From: Rhodospirillaceae bacterium
GTDB lineage: Bacteria; Pseudomonadota; Alphaproteobacteria; MPNO01; UBA2964
Assembly (NCBI GenBank): GCA_018660305.1
Contig: JABJKO010000118.1
Coordinates: forward strand, 1-49,356
Direction: 5' to 3'
Length of the DNA: 49,356 bases
Below, piece by piece: positions 17,649 to 25,093 of this stretch (position 1 is the stretch's first letter; each line of letters begins with the position of its first letter). Position numbers and translations under genes: made by a program. Below the pieces are notes generated by a model. The model searched no databases. It was not told the origin of the DNA and saw only the letters and a list, made by a program, of their open reading frames with translations.

Positions 17649-18536
17649 ATGGGCGAAACGCTCGTTGAATTTAGACCCCGCGCACCCGTCAACATCAACT
17701 CGGGGTGTGGGGGAGACGAGCCGTCCGCTATGGGGGCCAATCCGCAGGACCGCGCCCTTACCGATCTGCAGGGCGTGCAGGTCCGGATCGCCACGACGGA
17801 TCGGGAACGGGAACAGGCCTGCCGGCTGCGCTATCAGGTCTATTGCGTCGAAAATGACTTCGAGCCGGCCTCGCGCCACCGCGATGGTCTCGAAACCGAC
17901 CTCTATGACGCCCAATCGGTGCACGGTCTGCTGATATATCGCGACACCAGCGCCTTGGCCGGCACCGTGAGACTTATATTGCCCCGTCGGGGAAAGAGCG
18001 GTCTCCCGCTGCCCACACCGATGATTTGCGGCCCCGGCGTTCTCGCCACCCACGTCCATCGTATTCCGGCCCATAGCACCGCGGAGCTGTCCCGCTTCGC
18101 CATTTCCAAATCCGAACGCCAACGCCACATTTCGCAAATTTCGACCGATCCGGATAGGGCGGCATTCGGCGCCACCGCGCGACAAGTGGTGTCTACGATT
18201 TCTCTTGGCCTCATGCAGGCCGCCATCGCCATGGCCCAGACCCATCAAATAAGCCATCTATATGCCCTGATGGAGCCGGCCCTGCTGCGCATGCTGCGAG
18301 GGCTGGGAATTCATTTCGAGAAACTCGGTCCGGTGGTGGATTATCATGGCAGACGTCAGCCCTGTTTCTGCGATCTCGATGAACTCCTGGGGACGGCATG
18401 GATCGAACGTCCGGATATCTGGGCCGTCCTTACCGACCAGGGCGTCCTATGGCCGAGCCCGTCCGCTGAAGTCGTCGATCTGCGGCGGATAGCGCCCAAA
18501 CGCCCCGCCGAAAGTGTCCTGCCTGCCGCGGAATGA
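17649..18536 (+). CDS. PEP-CTERM/exosortase-associated acyltransferase-like protein (GNAT / autoinducer-synthase fold)
   Basis: A 295-residue protein; ATG 17649 lies eight bases after AAAGGAG. After a variable 45-residue N-terminus it has RYQVYCVENDFEP (61-73), then a D/L-rich DAQSVHGLLIYR strand, a GTVRLILP strand and ELSRFAISK. This pattern is that of acyltransferases accompanying exosortase/PEP-CTERM loci and of FeeM-like N-acyl amino acid synthases, relatives of LuxI. The likely reaction is acyl transfer from acyl-ACP to an unknown amine. No exosortase or PEP-CTERM protein is in this window. Its sigma-54 promoter fits the PrsR/RpoN control reported for PEP-CTERM genes in other bacteria. 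A terminator overlaps its stop, so it is monocistronic. Confidence 0.75.
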   Translation: MGETLVEFRPRAPVNINSGCGGDEPSAMGANPQDRALTDLQGVQVRIATTDREREQACRLRYQVYCVENDFEPASRHRDGLETDLYDAQSVHGLLIYRDTSALAGTVRLILPRRGKSGLPLPTPMICGPGVLATHVHRIPAHSTAELSRFAISKSERQRHISQISTDPDRAAFGATARQVVSTISLGLMQAAIAMAQTHQISHLYALMEPALLRMLRGLGIHFEKLGPVVDYHGRRQPCFCDLDELLGTAWIERPDIWAVLTDQGVLWPSPSAEVVDLRRIAPKRPAESVLPAAE

Positions 18537-18555
18537 CCGGTTTCCGCGGGTTTTT
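18526..18555 (+). terminator. Rho-independent terminator of the acyltransferase gene
   Basis: A perfect 8-base stem (CCGCGGAA, TTCCGCGG) with an 8-base loop, followed by GGTTTTT. The left arm lies inside the last codons, and the stop codon is in the loop. Confidence 0.8.
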
Positions 18556-18718
18556 CGCCATGGCAACATTTCGTTCAGCCTAACTATTGGCGGTTTCTTG
18601 ACCCTATAGTTTTACCGGATGTTCAACGGATCGCCTCATAGTCGTAGCCCGGCAAGAGTCGCAATTGGGAGTTCCTCATTGGTCTCAGAAAGCCATCTGG
18701 ATGAGGAAGGGCGGAGAC

Positions 18719-19087
18719 ATGACGGCGGCCACGGCAAGCTGGTTCCAAAGAGTGAGCGCCCGCGGCAAGCGGTGCCGCGGCGACAAGCGCCTCATGGTGA
18801 CCGCCGGGGTGCTGGCCGTTCTCATTGTCGTCATCGGCATTTTTGATGTCATTTCGACCAATGTGACGCTGGCCGCCGGCAACCGCGAAAGCAATCCGCT
18901 CGTCCTGTGGGTTCAGCACCACTTAGAAGAGTGGTGGTTTATTCCCAAGATCACCGTCCATTTCCTGCTGGCCATTGTCATTCTTTGGCTGCCCACCCAG
19001 CGCATGATCTGGAATGCCCGCATCGGTGTCGTCATTTACACGCTGGTGGTCGCCCATAATTTCCACCTTGCCGCATGGGTCGCCTAG
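18719..19087 (+). CDS. Small membrane protein, DUF5658-like
   Basis: A protein of about 122 residues. ATG 18719 follows GAGGAAGG by eight bases; an ATG at 18701 is an alternative. It has a basic N-terminus and then three hydrophobic helices: VTAGVLAVLIVVIGIFDVIS, a middle helix IPKITVHFLLAIVILWLP, and VVIYTLVVAHNFHLAAW. The pattern of FD, STN and ESNPL between helices 1 and 2 is that of DUF5658 proteins (function unknown), in which a first-helix Asp and the NP turn are conserved. It is followed by another membrane protein 136 bases on. No function can be assigned. Confidence 0.65.
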   Translation: MTAATASWFQRVSARGKRCRGDKRLMVTAGVLAVLIVVIGIFDVISTNVTLAAGNRESNPLVLWVQHHLEEWWFIPKITVHFLLAIVILWLPTQRMIWNARIGVVIYTLVVAHNFHLAAWVA

Positions 19088-19223
19088 AAGTATCCGGGAC
19101 AGGGCTCGGGAATTCCGGATTAGTGCTTATTTTCAGCCCTTTCCAACGCCCAACGCCAGGATTTTATAACCCCTCGCGCCTAGGATAGTCCCGACGCCGT
19201 TCATCGAATGAAGGGATGGTGCG

Positions 19224-19742
19224 ATGGGCCTCATGGCATCCGCATTTTTCAAACGGGAAGACGTTTGGTACTTCGTGCCGAACGAAATAATCGGTTTTCA
19301 GCTCCTCGGACGGGAGCAACGGGAACTCTCGGGCCGCATGGCGCTGCAATTGACCGCCAATCTGCTGCTTTGCGCCGCCACCCTGGCCCTGGGGTATCAG
19401 GGCTGGGGCCAGTGGCTGTTACCGGATACAACGGCGACCATTGCCTGGTTGCCACAGACGGAGATGCTTTATCTGTTCATTATGGTGGCCTGGCTGTTGA
19501 GTTGGGCCAACAGCCTGGTGCTGTGGCGCACCGTAAAATCCCGCATCGCAAAACGCGAAACCAGAATTGACCAGACCACCGGCAAAAGCGGTCTTCTTCG
19601 CTTAACGAGACCGACCCAGACCGCCTTGATGGGGCTGTTCGTTTTGAGCTTCCTGACCCAGGGGTTTGGCGTCGTGTGTCTCGTCAATGACGGTGCGCAA
19701 ATTTGCGGCGTTATCGACAAGGCGTTGGGCATCCAGTACTGA
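19224..19742 (+). CDS. Hypothetical membrane protein
   Basis: A 172-residue protein I do not recognise. ATG 19224 follows GAAGGGATG. Residues 1-35 are soluble and aromatic (EDVWYFVPNEIIGFQLLG). Four hydrophobic stretches follow: MALQLTANLLLCAATLALGY, a segment near 80-100 (LYLFIMVAWLLSWANSLVLW), and a C-terminal hairpin near 130-155. A charged loop of about 25 residues separates the helices. It converges on the histidine kinase gene with six bases between stops. Its GC and codon use match the surroundings. Confidence 0.6.
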   Translation: MGLMASAFFKREDVWYFVPNEIIGFQLLGREQRELSGRMALQLTANLLLCAATLALGYQGWGQWLLPDTTATIAWLPQTEMLYLFIMVAWLLSWANSLVLWRTVKSRIAKRETRIDQTTGKSGLLRLTRPTQTALMGLFVLSFLTQGFGVVCLVNDGAQICGVIDKALGIQY

Positions 19743-19748
19743 CCGGCA

Positions 19749-21131
19749 TCATTCCTCTGTGGCCGGCGCACGGGCGCCGGGCAGCACGAGAATGGCCCGC
19801 AGGCCACCGTCGGGAACATCGCCAAGCTCCACGTGACCGCCATAGAGGGTGGCGATATCGCGGACGATAGCGAGACCGAGGCCGGATCCCGGCTTTGACT
19901 CATCGCCGCGCTTGCCGCGATCGAAGATTTCCGCCCGTATGGGGGGTGGAATACCGGGCCCGTCATCGTCGACAATGATGCGGATCTGCAAACCACCCGC
20001 TCCGGGTGCCGATACCGCCTCGGCCCGGAGGCTCACCTGGGCATGGCCCCACTTGCAGGCATTATCGGCCAGATTGCCCAGCATCTCTTCGAGATCATGC
20101 TGTTCGCCCCTGAAAATCAGGGATTCATCACAATGAACAATGATGGAAATACCATAGCCGTCATGGATTTTTTCCAGGGTGCGCGCCACCGATGTCAGAA
20201 CCGGGAGCAGCGGAATCTGGCCGCGCAGCAGCGGCGCCTGGCCGATGGCGCGGGCCCGCGCCAGATGGTGATCCACATGGCGTCGGATAAGGGCTGTTTG
20301 CTGGCGCAGTACCGTGGCGGTTTCGGGGCCGGGCTTGTCGCCCTCATTGGTCAGTACGGCCAGCGGCGTCTTGAGCGCATGGGCGAGATTGCCCACATGG
20401 GAGCGCGCCCGGCCAAGCACGTCGGTGGTGTGATCGAGCAATCCGTTCAGCTCATCGGCAAGCGGGCTGATTTCGACGGGAAAGCTACCGGCCAGCCTTT
20501 CGGCCCGTCCCTCGCGCACGGCTAGCAGTGCTTCCCGGATGCGCTGCAAGGGTAGTAAACCGAATTTAACCTGGAGGAAAATAGCAAGCAGCAGACCAAA
20601 ACCCAGCACCCCCAGCGACCACAAAAGGGTGATGTTAAAGGCCGCAATGGCAGCGGCAAGTTCACCCCGATCACCCGCCACCGCAAATACATAAGCGCCC
20701 GGCACCCCTTCTTCGGTGATCTGTTTTTCGATGACATGGAGCTTCTGACCAAGCGGGCCGTCCATATCATAGGATCGGCGCGGCACGCTGATCCGGGAGG
20801 ACGGCAGCGGTATCTCGAAATCCCACATGGAGCGCGACCGGCCGAGCACGACGCGGTCACTCAGGCGCCCGACCTGCCAGTACCAGCCTGAATATTGCCG
20901 CAGGAAGCGGGGCTCCCCCAACTCCTGCCGCTGGCGCGCGCGCCCATCGGGCTGCAAATCAACGGCAGCGATCAGGCTTTCGAGCAGAAAGCCAAGCCGC
21001 TGTTCGTAACTCTGCGCCAGCGGGTCGCGGAACAGATTCGACAACAGCAGCCCGCCGACCACCAGCATGATCACGACCCAGAGCGCCGCGGCGGCGATCA
21101 GCCTGACGGCAATGGAATGCGCCCTTGGCAT
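19749..21131 (-). CDS. Sensor histidine kinase, PhoQ-like
   Basis: A 460-residue membrane kinase. Helix 1 spans about 8-32, a periplasmic sensor domain about 34-160, helix 2 about 166-187, then HAMP and a HisKA segment with phospho-acceptor H251 in NLAHALKTPLAVL. The ATPase domain has N357 (GNLADNACKWG), DDDGPGI at 388-394 and GSGLGLAI at 415-422, with FDRGKRGD between. The NLAHALKTP wording is that of the PhoQ-like branch. ATG 21131 is chosen; a TTG at 21155 overlapping the regulator's stop is the alternative. It is the last gene of a PepSY-regulator-kinase operon. The signal sensed is unknown (Mg2+, peptides and pH are the family's themes). Confidence 0.88.
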   Translation of the reverse strand: MPRAHSIAVRLIAAAALWVVIMLVVGGLLLSNLFRDPLAQSYEQRLGFLLESLIAAVDLQPDGRARQRQELGEPRFLRQYSGWYWQVGRLSDRVVLGRSRSMWDFEIPLPSSRISVPRRSYDMDGPLGQKLHVIEKQITEEGVPGAYVFAVAGDRGELAAAIAAFNITLLWSLGVLGFGLLLAIFLQVKFGLLPLQRIREALLAVREGRAERLAGSFPVEISPLADELNGLLDHTTDVLGRARSHVGNLAHALKTPLAVLTNEGDKPGPETATVLRQQTALIRRHVDHHLARARAIGQAPLLRGQIPLLPVLTSVARTLEKIHDGYGISIIVHCDESLIFRGEQHDLEEMLGNLADNACKWGHAQVSLRAEAVSAPGAGGLQIRIIVDDDGPGIPPPIRAEIFDRGKRGDESKPGSGLGLAIVRDIATLYGGHVELGDVPDGGLRAILVLPGARAPATEE

Positions 21132-21151
21132 GTTAGCGTTCCATGGCCCGA

Positions 21152-21814
21152 TCAACCGGGTTCGACAAGACGGTAACCGAGGCCGCGGACCGTCTCTATG
21201 AAATTGGTCGGAATTTTTTTGCGCAGACGGCCGACAAACACCTCGATAGTGTTGGAATCCTTATCAAAATCCTGGTCGTAGATATGTTCGGTCAACTCGG
21301 TCCGCGACACCACCTCGTCCCGGTGATGCATCAGATAGGACAGGACTTTAAATTCATGGGCGGTCAGCTTGATCGGCGCGCCGTCGACCGTAACCCGCCC
21401 GGCACGGGTATCGAGCACGACGGTTCCGCAGGTAAGTTCCGGCGAGGCATGGCCGGAGGCCCGTCTGATCAGGGCCCGCAAACGCGCGAGAACCTCTTCG
21501 ACGCGGAACGGTTTGGTCACGTAATCGTCGGCACCGGCATCGAAACCGGCCACTTTTTCCGACCAGGCATCTCGGGCGGTCAGGATAAGAACCGGCATGG
21601 TCCGTCCTTCATCGCGCCAGCGCTTGAGCACACTCACGCCATCCATGGTCGGCAGGCCAAGATCGAGAACGACCGCGTCGTATGATTCGGTATCGCCGAG
21701 AAAGTGCCCCTCCTCGCCGTCATAGGCAACATCGACCGTGTAATGGACCTCGCTCAGCGCCGCTTCGAGCTGCCGGCTGAGATCGCGATCGTCTTCAATG
21801 ACCAGTATGCGCAT
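21152..21814 (-). CDS. OmpR/PhoP-type response regulator
   Basis: A 220-residue two-domain transcription factor. The receiver domain has D8-D9, phospho-acceptor D51 (VVLDLGLPTMDG), T80 and K102 (TKPF). The C-terminal winged helix (about 125-218) ends with IEVFVGRLRKKIPTNFIETVRGLGYRL as in OmpR/PhoB proteins. It lies between the PepSY gene (31-base gap) and the kinase gene, so the three are one unit. Regulators of this class bind direct repeats of about 11-base period as dimers; such repeats lie upstream of this operon at 22401-22417 and 22464-22480. It is likely to autoregulate and perhaps to control the divergent gene. Confidence 0.92.
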   Translation of the reverse strand: MRILVIEDDRDLSRQLEAALSEVHYTVDVAYDGEEGHFLGDTESYDAVVLDLGLPTMDGVSVLKRWRDEGRTMPVLILTARDAWSEKVAGFDAGADDYVTKPFRVEEVLARLRALIRRASGHASPELTCGTVVLDTRAGRVTVDGAPIKLTAHEFKVLSYLMHHRDEVVSRTELTEHIYDQDFDKDSNTIEVFVGRLRKKIPTNFIETVRGLGYRLVEPG

Positions 21815-21846
21815 GGTTCGGCGATCCTAGAGCAGTATCCAGCCTA

Positions 21847-22377
21847 TTATCTACAGCGTCCGCCGACCACGGCGCCAGTCCTAGCATCGACACCCAGGAC
21901 GACACGCTTGCCGGAGGGCCGCAGAATCTTTACGCGGTAAAAAATTCCGCTGCCCTGTCTTTGCAGCGAGGCATCGAGAAAGGTGCCGGGGCAATAATCC
22001 CGCACGCTTCGGATAATGCTGTCCAGCGCCAGGACCTCACCGCGGCGAACGGCATCGCGCGCCGCGTCCTGGTCCTGCTTACGCCTTTGGCGCAAAAATT
22101 GCTGCCCGGCGTCATTGCCGCGGAATTCGGGCTGAGACGGCGCCGAGCGAAGCGGAATCCAATCCTTTTTGCGGCGCTGATTCCGGCGCCGGTCGCCCCG
22201 ATCACGGCGATCACGCCGGAAGTTCTGCGCCAGCTGACCACCCGCCTGAACAGGCTGCAGCTTAAAGGCCACGACCATGGGCTCCGCCGCCATGGCGGGC
22301 GCCAGGCACAGCCATGCCCCCAGCAGCATTCCGCCGAGCGGCAATATGGTTAATCGGAGTCGAGATACCAAATTCAT
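21847..22377 (-). CDS. Secreted PepSY-like domain protein
   Basis: A 176-residue periplasmic protein. I start at ATG 22377; the longest frame begins at a TTG six codons earlier. A signal peptide (LRLTILPLGGMLLGAWLCLA, cut after about residue 30, PAMA) is followed by a strongly basic Arg/Asp/Asn stretch (about 47-65) and a C-terminal PepSY-like unit of about 60 residues, where a helix (SIIRSVRDYCP) leads to strands FYRVKILRPSGKRVVLGVDA and TGAVVGGR. PepSY domains are thought to inhibit proteases or sense envelope stress. Genes of this kind often precede a PhoP/PhoQ-like pair in alphaproteobacteria, which suggests a role in signal input. Confidence 0.78.
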   Translation of the reverse strand: MNLVSRLRLTILPLGGMLLGAWLCLAPAMAAEPMVVAFKLQPVQAGGQLAQNFRRDRRDRGDRRRNQRRKKDWIPLRSAPSQPEFRGNDAGQQFLRQRRKQDQDAARDAVRRGEVLALDSIIRSVRDYCPGTFLDASLQRQGSGIFYRVKILRPSGKRVVLGVDARTGAVVGGRCR

Positions 22378-22400
22378 GGTCCCATCATGCCTCAAACAGG

Positions 22401-22417
22401 CTGAACCTGCGATGAAC
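22401..22417. promoter_or_regulatory. OmpR/PhoP-type direct repeat, site 1
   Basis: CTGAAC, five bases, ATGAAC; read leftward, GTTCAT-N5-GTTCAG. It is two hexamer half-sites with an 11-base period, the spacing used by PhoP/OmpR dimers, 24 bases upstream of the PepSY start. The regulator gene is in the operon it would control. Binding is inferred. Confidence 0.55.
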
Positions 22418-22463
22418 GAATTCTCAGGTGGGTAGGAAAGCGCCCGTTTCCAACCGGTTTTTC

Positions 22464-22491
22464 CTGAACGTCAGATGAACAGCCCGTTCAG
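22464..22491. promoter_or_regulatory. OmpR/PhoP-type direct repeat, site 2, plus inverted half-site
   Basis: CTGAAC, five bases, ATGAAC (22464-22480) repeats both hexamers and the spacing of site 1 exactly. An opposite-strand half-site GTTCAG follows at 22486-22491. It lies 73 bases before the divergent glycine-zipper gene. Two identical composite sites in one 186-base divergent region are unlikely by chance. Confidence 0.6.
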
Positions 22492-22563
22492 ACTTGCCTC
22501 AGCCGCCTTTTGCTTAAATCGCATCGTCTCACAACTGTCTCGAAACCCAATGGAGATTGGACG

Positions 22564-23268
22564 ATGTTAAAGACCAGCAAAAAAACCCTTTTCGCGTTGA
22601 TCGGAATATCTGTCGCAACGCTTGCCGCCGCCCCGGCGGACGCGAATTGGAAGAAAAAGCACCACTATCACGGCCCCAAAGTCGTCAAGGTGGTGAAGAA
22701 GATTGTCTATGTGCCGGCAAACCATCGCCAGACCCGTCAGGACAGGCGCTGGCATAAACGGTGGGACCGTCGGAACAGGCGCTGGGAACGGCAGCATCGA
22801 CGCTCGCACCGTCACCAGGTCAGCCGTCGCACCTATGATCGCCACACGACTGTGGTTCAACCTTCCTATCGCTACGGCAACAAGGCGGTTGCCGGCAGCG
22901 TGATCGGCGCGGCGCTGGGCGCCCTGACCGGCAACACCATTGGAAAGGGGAGAGGCCGGATCGCCGCGATCGTCACCGGCGGCGTCATCGGCGCCATCGT
23001 CGGCGGCCATGTGGGCGACTCCATGGATAAGGCCGACCGGCTGCAGGCCCATCAGGTGCTGGAAACAGCCCAGACCGGCCAGAAGGTTACCTGGGTCAAT
23101 CCCGATAACGGCTCTGAATACACCGTTACACCGACCCGGACCTATCAGAAGGAGAACGGCCGCTATTGCCGTGACTTTACCACCTGGGGATGGATCGACG
23201 GCTTCGAAGAAAAGCTGCACGGCACGGCCTGCCGCGCGGCCGATGGCAGCTGGCGCCGGGTCGGCTGA
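22564..23268 (+). CDS. Secreted glycine-zipper protein (17 kDa surface antigen / RT0821-like)
   Basis: A 234-residue outer-membrane-type protein; ATG 22564 is eight bases after GGAG. A signal peptide ends near ADA (about 27). Residues 30-95 are extraordinarily rich in His, Arg and Lys. Residues about 104-148 form a glycine zipper (VIGAALGALTG, then VTGGVIGAIVGGHVGD), a two-helix membrane motif. The C-terminal 75 residues (about 155-234) form the surface-antigen-like domain with VTWVNPDNGSEYTVTPTRTY and the pair C200 and C222 (approximate). It opens the long rightward envelope gene series and faces the two-component operon across the repeat sites, so its expression may depend on that regulator. 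Confidence 0.78.
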   Translation: MLKTSKKTLFALIGISVATLAAAPADANWKKKHHYHGPKVVKVVKKIVYVPANHRQTRQDRRWHKRWDRRNRRWERQHRRSHRHQVSRRTYDRHTTVVQPSYRYGNKAVAGSVIGAALGALTGNTIGKGRGRIAAIVTGGVIGAIVGGHVGDSMDKADRLQAHQVLETAQTGQKVTWVNPDNGSEYTVTPTRTYQKENGRYCRDFTTWGWIDGFEEKLHGTACRAADGSWRRVG

Positions 23269-23319
23269 GCATCGCGCTCGAAGATGGTCCTGAGACTCAA
23301 CCGGGAAAGGGCAAAAGCA

Positions 23320-24138
23320 ATGACCCAACATTTCACACGGGTCGCTTTGGCAGGGGCGTTGACCCTGGCCACGCCCTTTCCCGGATTGGCGCTAGCGCAG
23401 GACAAAAAGCCAGTGGTCATGGTCATGCAGGACGCAGAAAATTCGCCCGGGGGGTCGGTCGCCCATAGAACCCGCCACCTCATCATCAACCGGCTAACAG
23501 ACCGCGGTTACGTGGTCCTCGACGGCGCTTCGTCTCAAAAATCCCTCACCAGCCAGGGCCGTATAGAACTCCGACTCCGTACAAATTCCCGCCGATTGAC
23601 CGGCAGCTACACCACCCGCGCCTTTGTCGAGCTGACGGCGACGCTACGGGATGGGGTTTCGAAACGGCATCTGGGACGCATCGAAACGCCGGCCAGCACA
23701 CCCCGGCGCATCGCCACCAATTGCGCCCAGGCTTGCCAGGACCGGATTTTCTTCGACCAGGCGCGGCGACTCGCTTCCGAATTGGTCGCGCGGATCGACC
23801 GACGCCTGGCACGCCTCGCCACGGAGCGGGCAGCCGCCGCGAAACAGGCCGCCCCCCACAGCGTGACCTTTCGCGGCATCAAGCCCGGTCACGTGCCGCA
23901 GATAGAGCAGTATCTCAGTTTCTTTCCAGGGGTCAGCAAAGTGCGGCGCGACCGGACCACCGGTGAAAGCGTTCTCTATCGCTATCGCCAGTCGGGCCCG
24001 ACGCACACGACCGAAATTTCACTCAAGAAAATGCTGCACCATCTGCAGCTCAACGCACGCCTTCAACGGGTAGGGGACTCTTTCGTTATCACCGTCACGC
24101 CGGCTGCCCGTCCGGTGGTCCATCCACGTGATTGGTAA
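23320..24138 (+). CDS. Secreted protein with LpoB/FlgT-like features, unknown function
   Basis: A 272-residue protein with a signal peptide (cut near ALA-Q at 26-27). Residues 30-180 resemble the alpha/beta domain of TolB-N/LpoB/FlgT-like proteins (VVMVMQDAENSP, then RTRHLIINRLTDRGYVVLD), with a long helix at about 150-180. The final 90 residues form a second small domain starting VTFRGIKPGHVPQIEQYL, with a VSKVRRDRTTGESVLYRY hairpin, reminiscent of secretin-N/FlgT-type modules. ATG 23320 follows GGAAAGG. It is 51 bases after the glycine-zipper gene and 20 before the next. The fold guess is moderate and no function is assigned. Confidence 0.6.
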   Translation: MTQHFTRVALAGALTLATPFPGLALAQDKKPVVMVMQDAENSPGGSVAHRTRHLIINRLTDRGYVVLDGASSQKSLTSQGRIELRLRTNSRRLTGSYTTRAFVELTATLRDGVSKRHLGRIETPASTPRRIATNCAQACQDRIFFDQARRLASELVARIDRRLARLATERAAAAKQAAPHSVTFRGIKPGHVPQIEQYLSFFPGVSKVRRDRTTGESVLYRYRQSGPTHTTEISLKKMLHHLQLNARLQRVGDSFVITVTPAARPVVHPRDW

Positions 24139-24158
24139 TCCAGAACAGGGGAATGGCT

Positions 24159-25040
24159 ATGACTCGATCTCAACTAAGTTGGTTGCCGGCCAATAGGGCC
24201 TTTACGCGCGGTGTCGCGGCGCTCTGTGTCGCTGTCGCGCTGAACCTCACCGCGGATTGCGCCCGCGCCACCACCCTCGACGGTGCCCTCAACACCACCG
24301 GGGCAACCTTCCGCAACTTCGCCCATGAGCTTTTGTCGGGCGTCGGTTCAGCCAGCGTCGGAGACATCCCGGCTCTTGGTGGCTATGGCAAACCGCGGAT
24401 CGCGGTAGCGCCCTTTCAGAACAAGGGAAAGGCCGTCTCTCCGTCCATGGCGAGCGAGTTCAATACGAGGCTGCTGGCGGAGCTGACCCGTCAAGGGAGT
24501 TCGAGCTACCGTTTTATCGCCCGCGAAACCCTGACCGAAATCATTCGCGAGATCGATAGCATCGGCGAACTCGAACAACGCAATGACAGCCATGTGGGCG
24601 ATCTGCTACGGAATGCGCGGGTCGACATACTGATTGTCGGAAAACTGCGCAAATCCGGGGATTCCGTCGTGGTTTCCTATAAGGCGCTCAGCGTTGAAGA
24701 CGGCATCGTCTTTGCCGCCACGCGGCCGCAATCCATCGACCTCGCCCGGCCGCACCCCCGCAACCGTTCAATGCTGACCACAAAACTGCGGCCCGTGCCG
24801 CGCGGCAGCCTGGCGCGCAAAGGCCGCCGGCCGGTGCTCCATGCCCAGCGCCTGTTGTTTGTTCTGGGCTATGACCCCGGGCCCATTGATGGCCGCATGC
24901 ACCAGAGCCTGCGCCGGGCGATCCGCGCCTATCAGCACGATTTCGGTCAGATCGCCACCGGCCGCATGACCCGCCGCCTCATCCGCCATCTACGGATTAG
25001 CGTGCGTGAAGAGGGCAAAACCGCCCTGGCCTTTCCATAA
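24159..25040 (+). CDS. Secreted CsgG/LpoB/FlgO-like protein with C-terminal peptidoglycan-binding domain
   Basis: A 293-residue protein. ATG 24159 is chosen because GGGGA lies seven bases before it; ATG 24153 is too close. A signal peptide ends near DCARA (36). Residues about 80-200 follow the FlgO/CsgG/LpoB pattern: RIAVAPFQNKGK, MASEFNTRLLAELTRQG, FIARETLTEIIRE, VDILIVGKLRKSGDSVVVS. Residues about 225-280 are a peptidoglycan-binding repeat (AQRLLFVLGYDPGPIDGRMH, then AIRAYQHDFG). Such a fusion would tether an outer-membrane-associated assembly factor to the cell wall. The next genes include a cell-wall-cleaving enzyme, fitting a wall-remodelling role. Confidence 0.7.
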   Translation: MTRSQLSWLPANRAFTRGVAALCVAVALNLTADCARATTLDGALNTTGATFRNFAHELLSGVGSASVGDIPALGGYGKPRIAVAPFQNKGKAVSPSMASEFNTRLLAELTRQGSSSYRFIARETLTEIIREIDSIGELEQRNDSHVGDLLRNARVDILIVGKLRKSGDSVVVSYKALSVEDGIVFAATRPQSIDLARPHPRNRSMLTTKLRPVPRGSLARKGRRPVLHAQRLLFVLGYDPGPIDGRMHQSLRRAIRAYQHDFGQIATGRMTRRLIRHLRISVREEGKTALAFP

Positions 25041-25093
25041 ACCAACTGACGGATAGGCGGAATGACCCTGTTGAGCAAATCCGGAGAAAAGAG

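Noticed and set aside
17459..17668. 69-codon open frame before the acyltransferase gene
   Set aside because: It has no ribosome site, overlaps the sigma-54 promoter and the real start, and its translation shows no pattern.
18590..18625. Second sigma-54-like site before the DUF5658-like gene
   Set aside because: A TTGGC stretch is present but the -12 GC is replaced by GA, so the element fails at an essential position.
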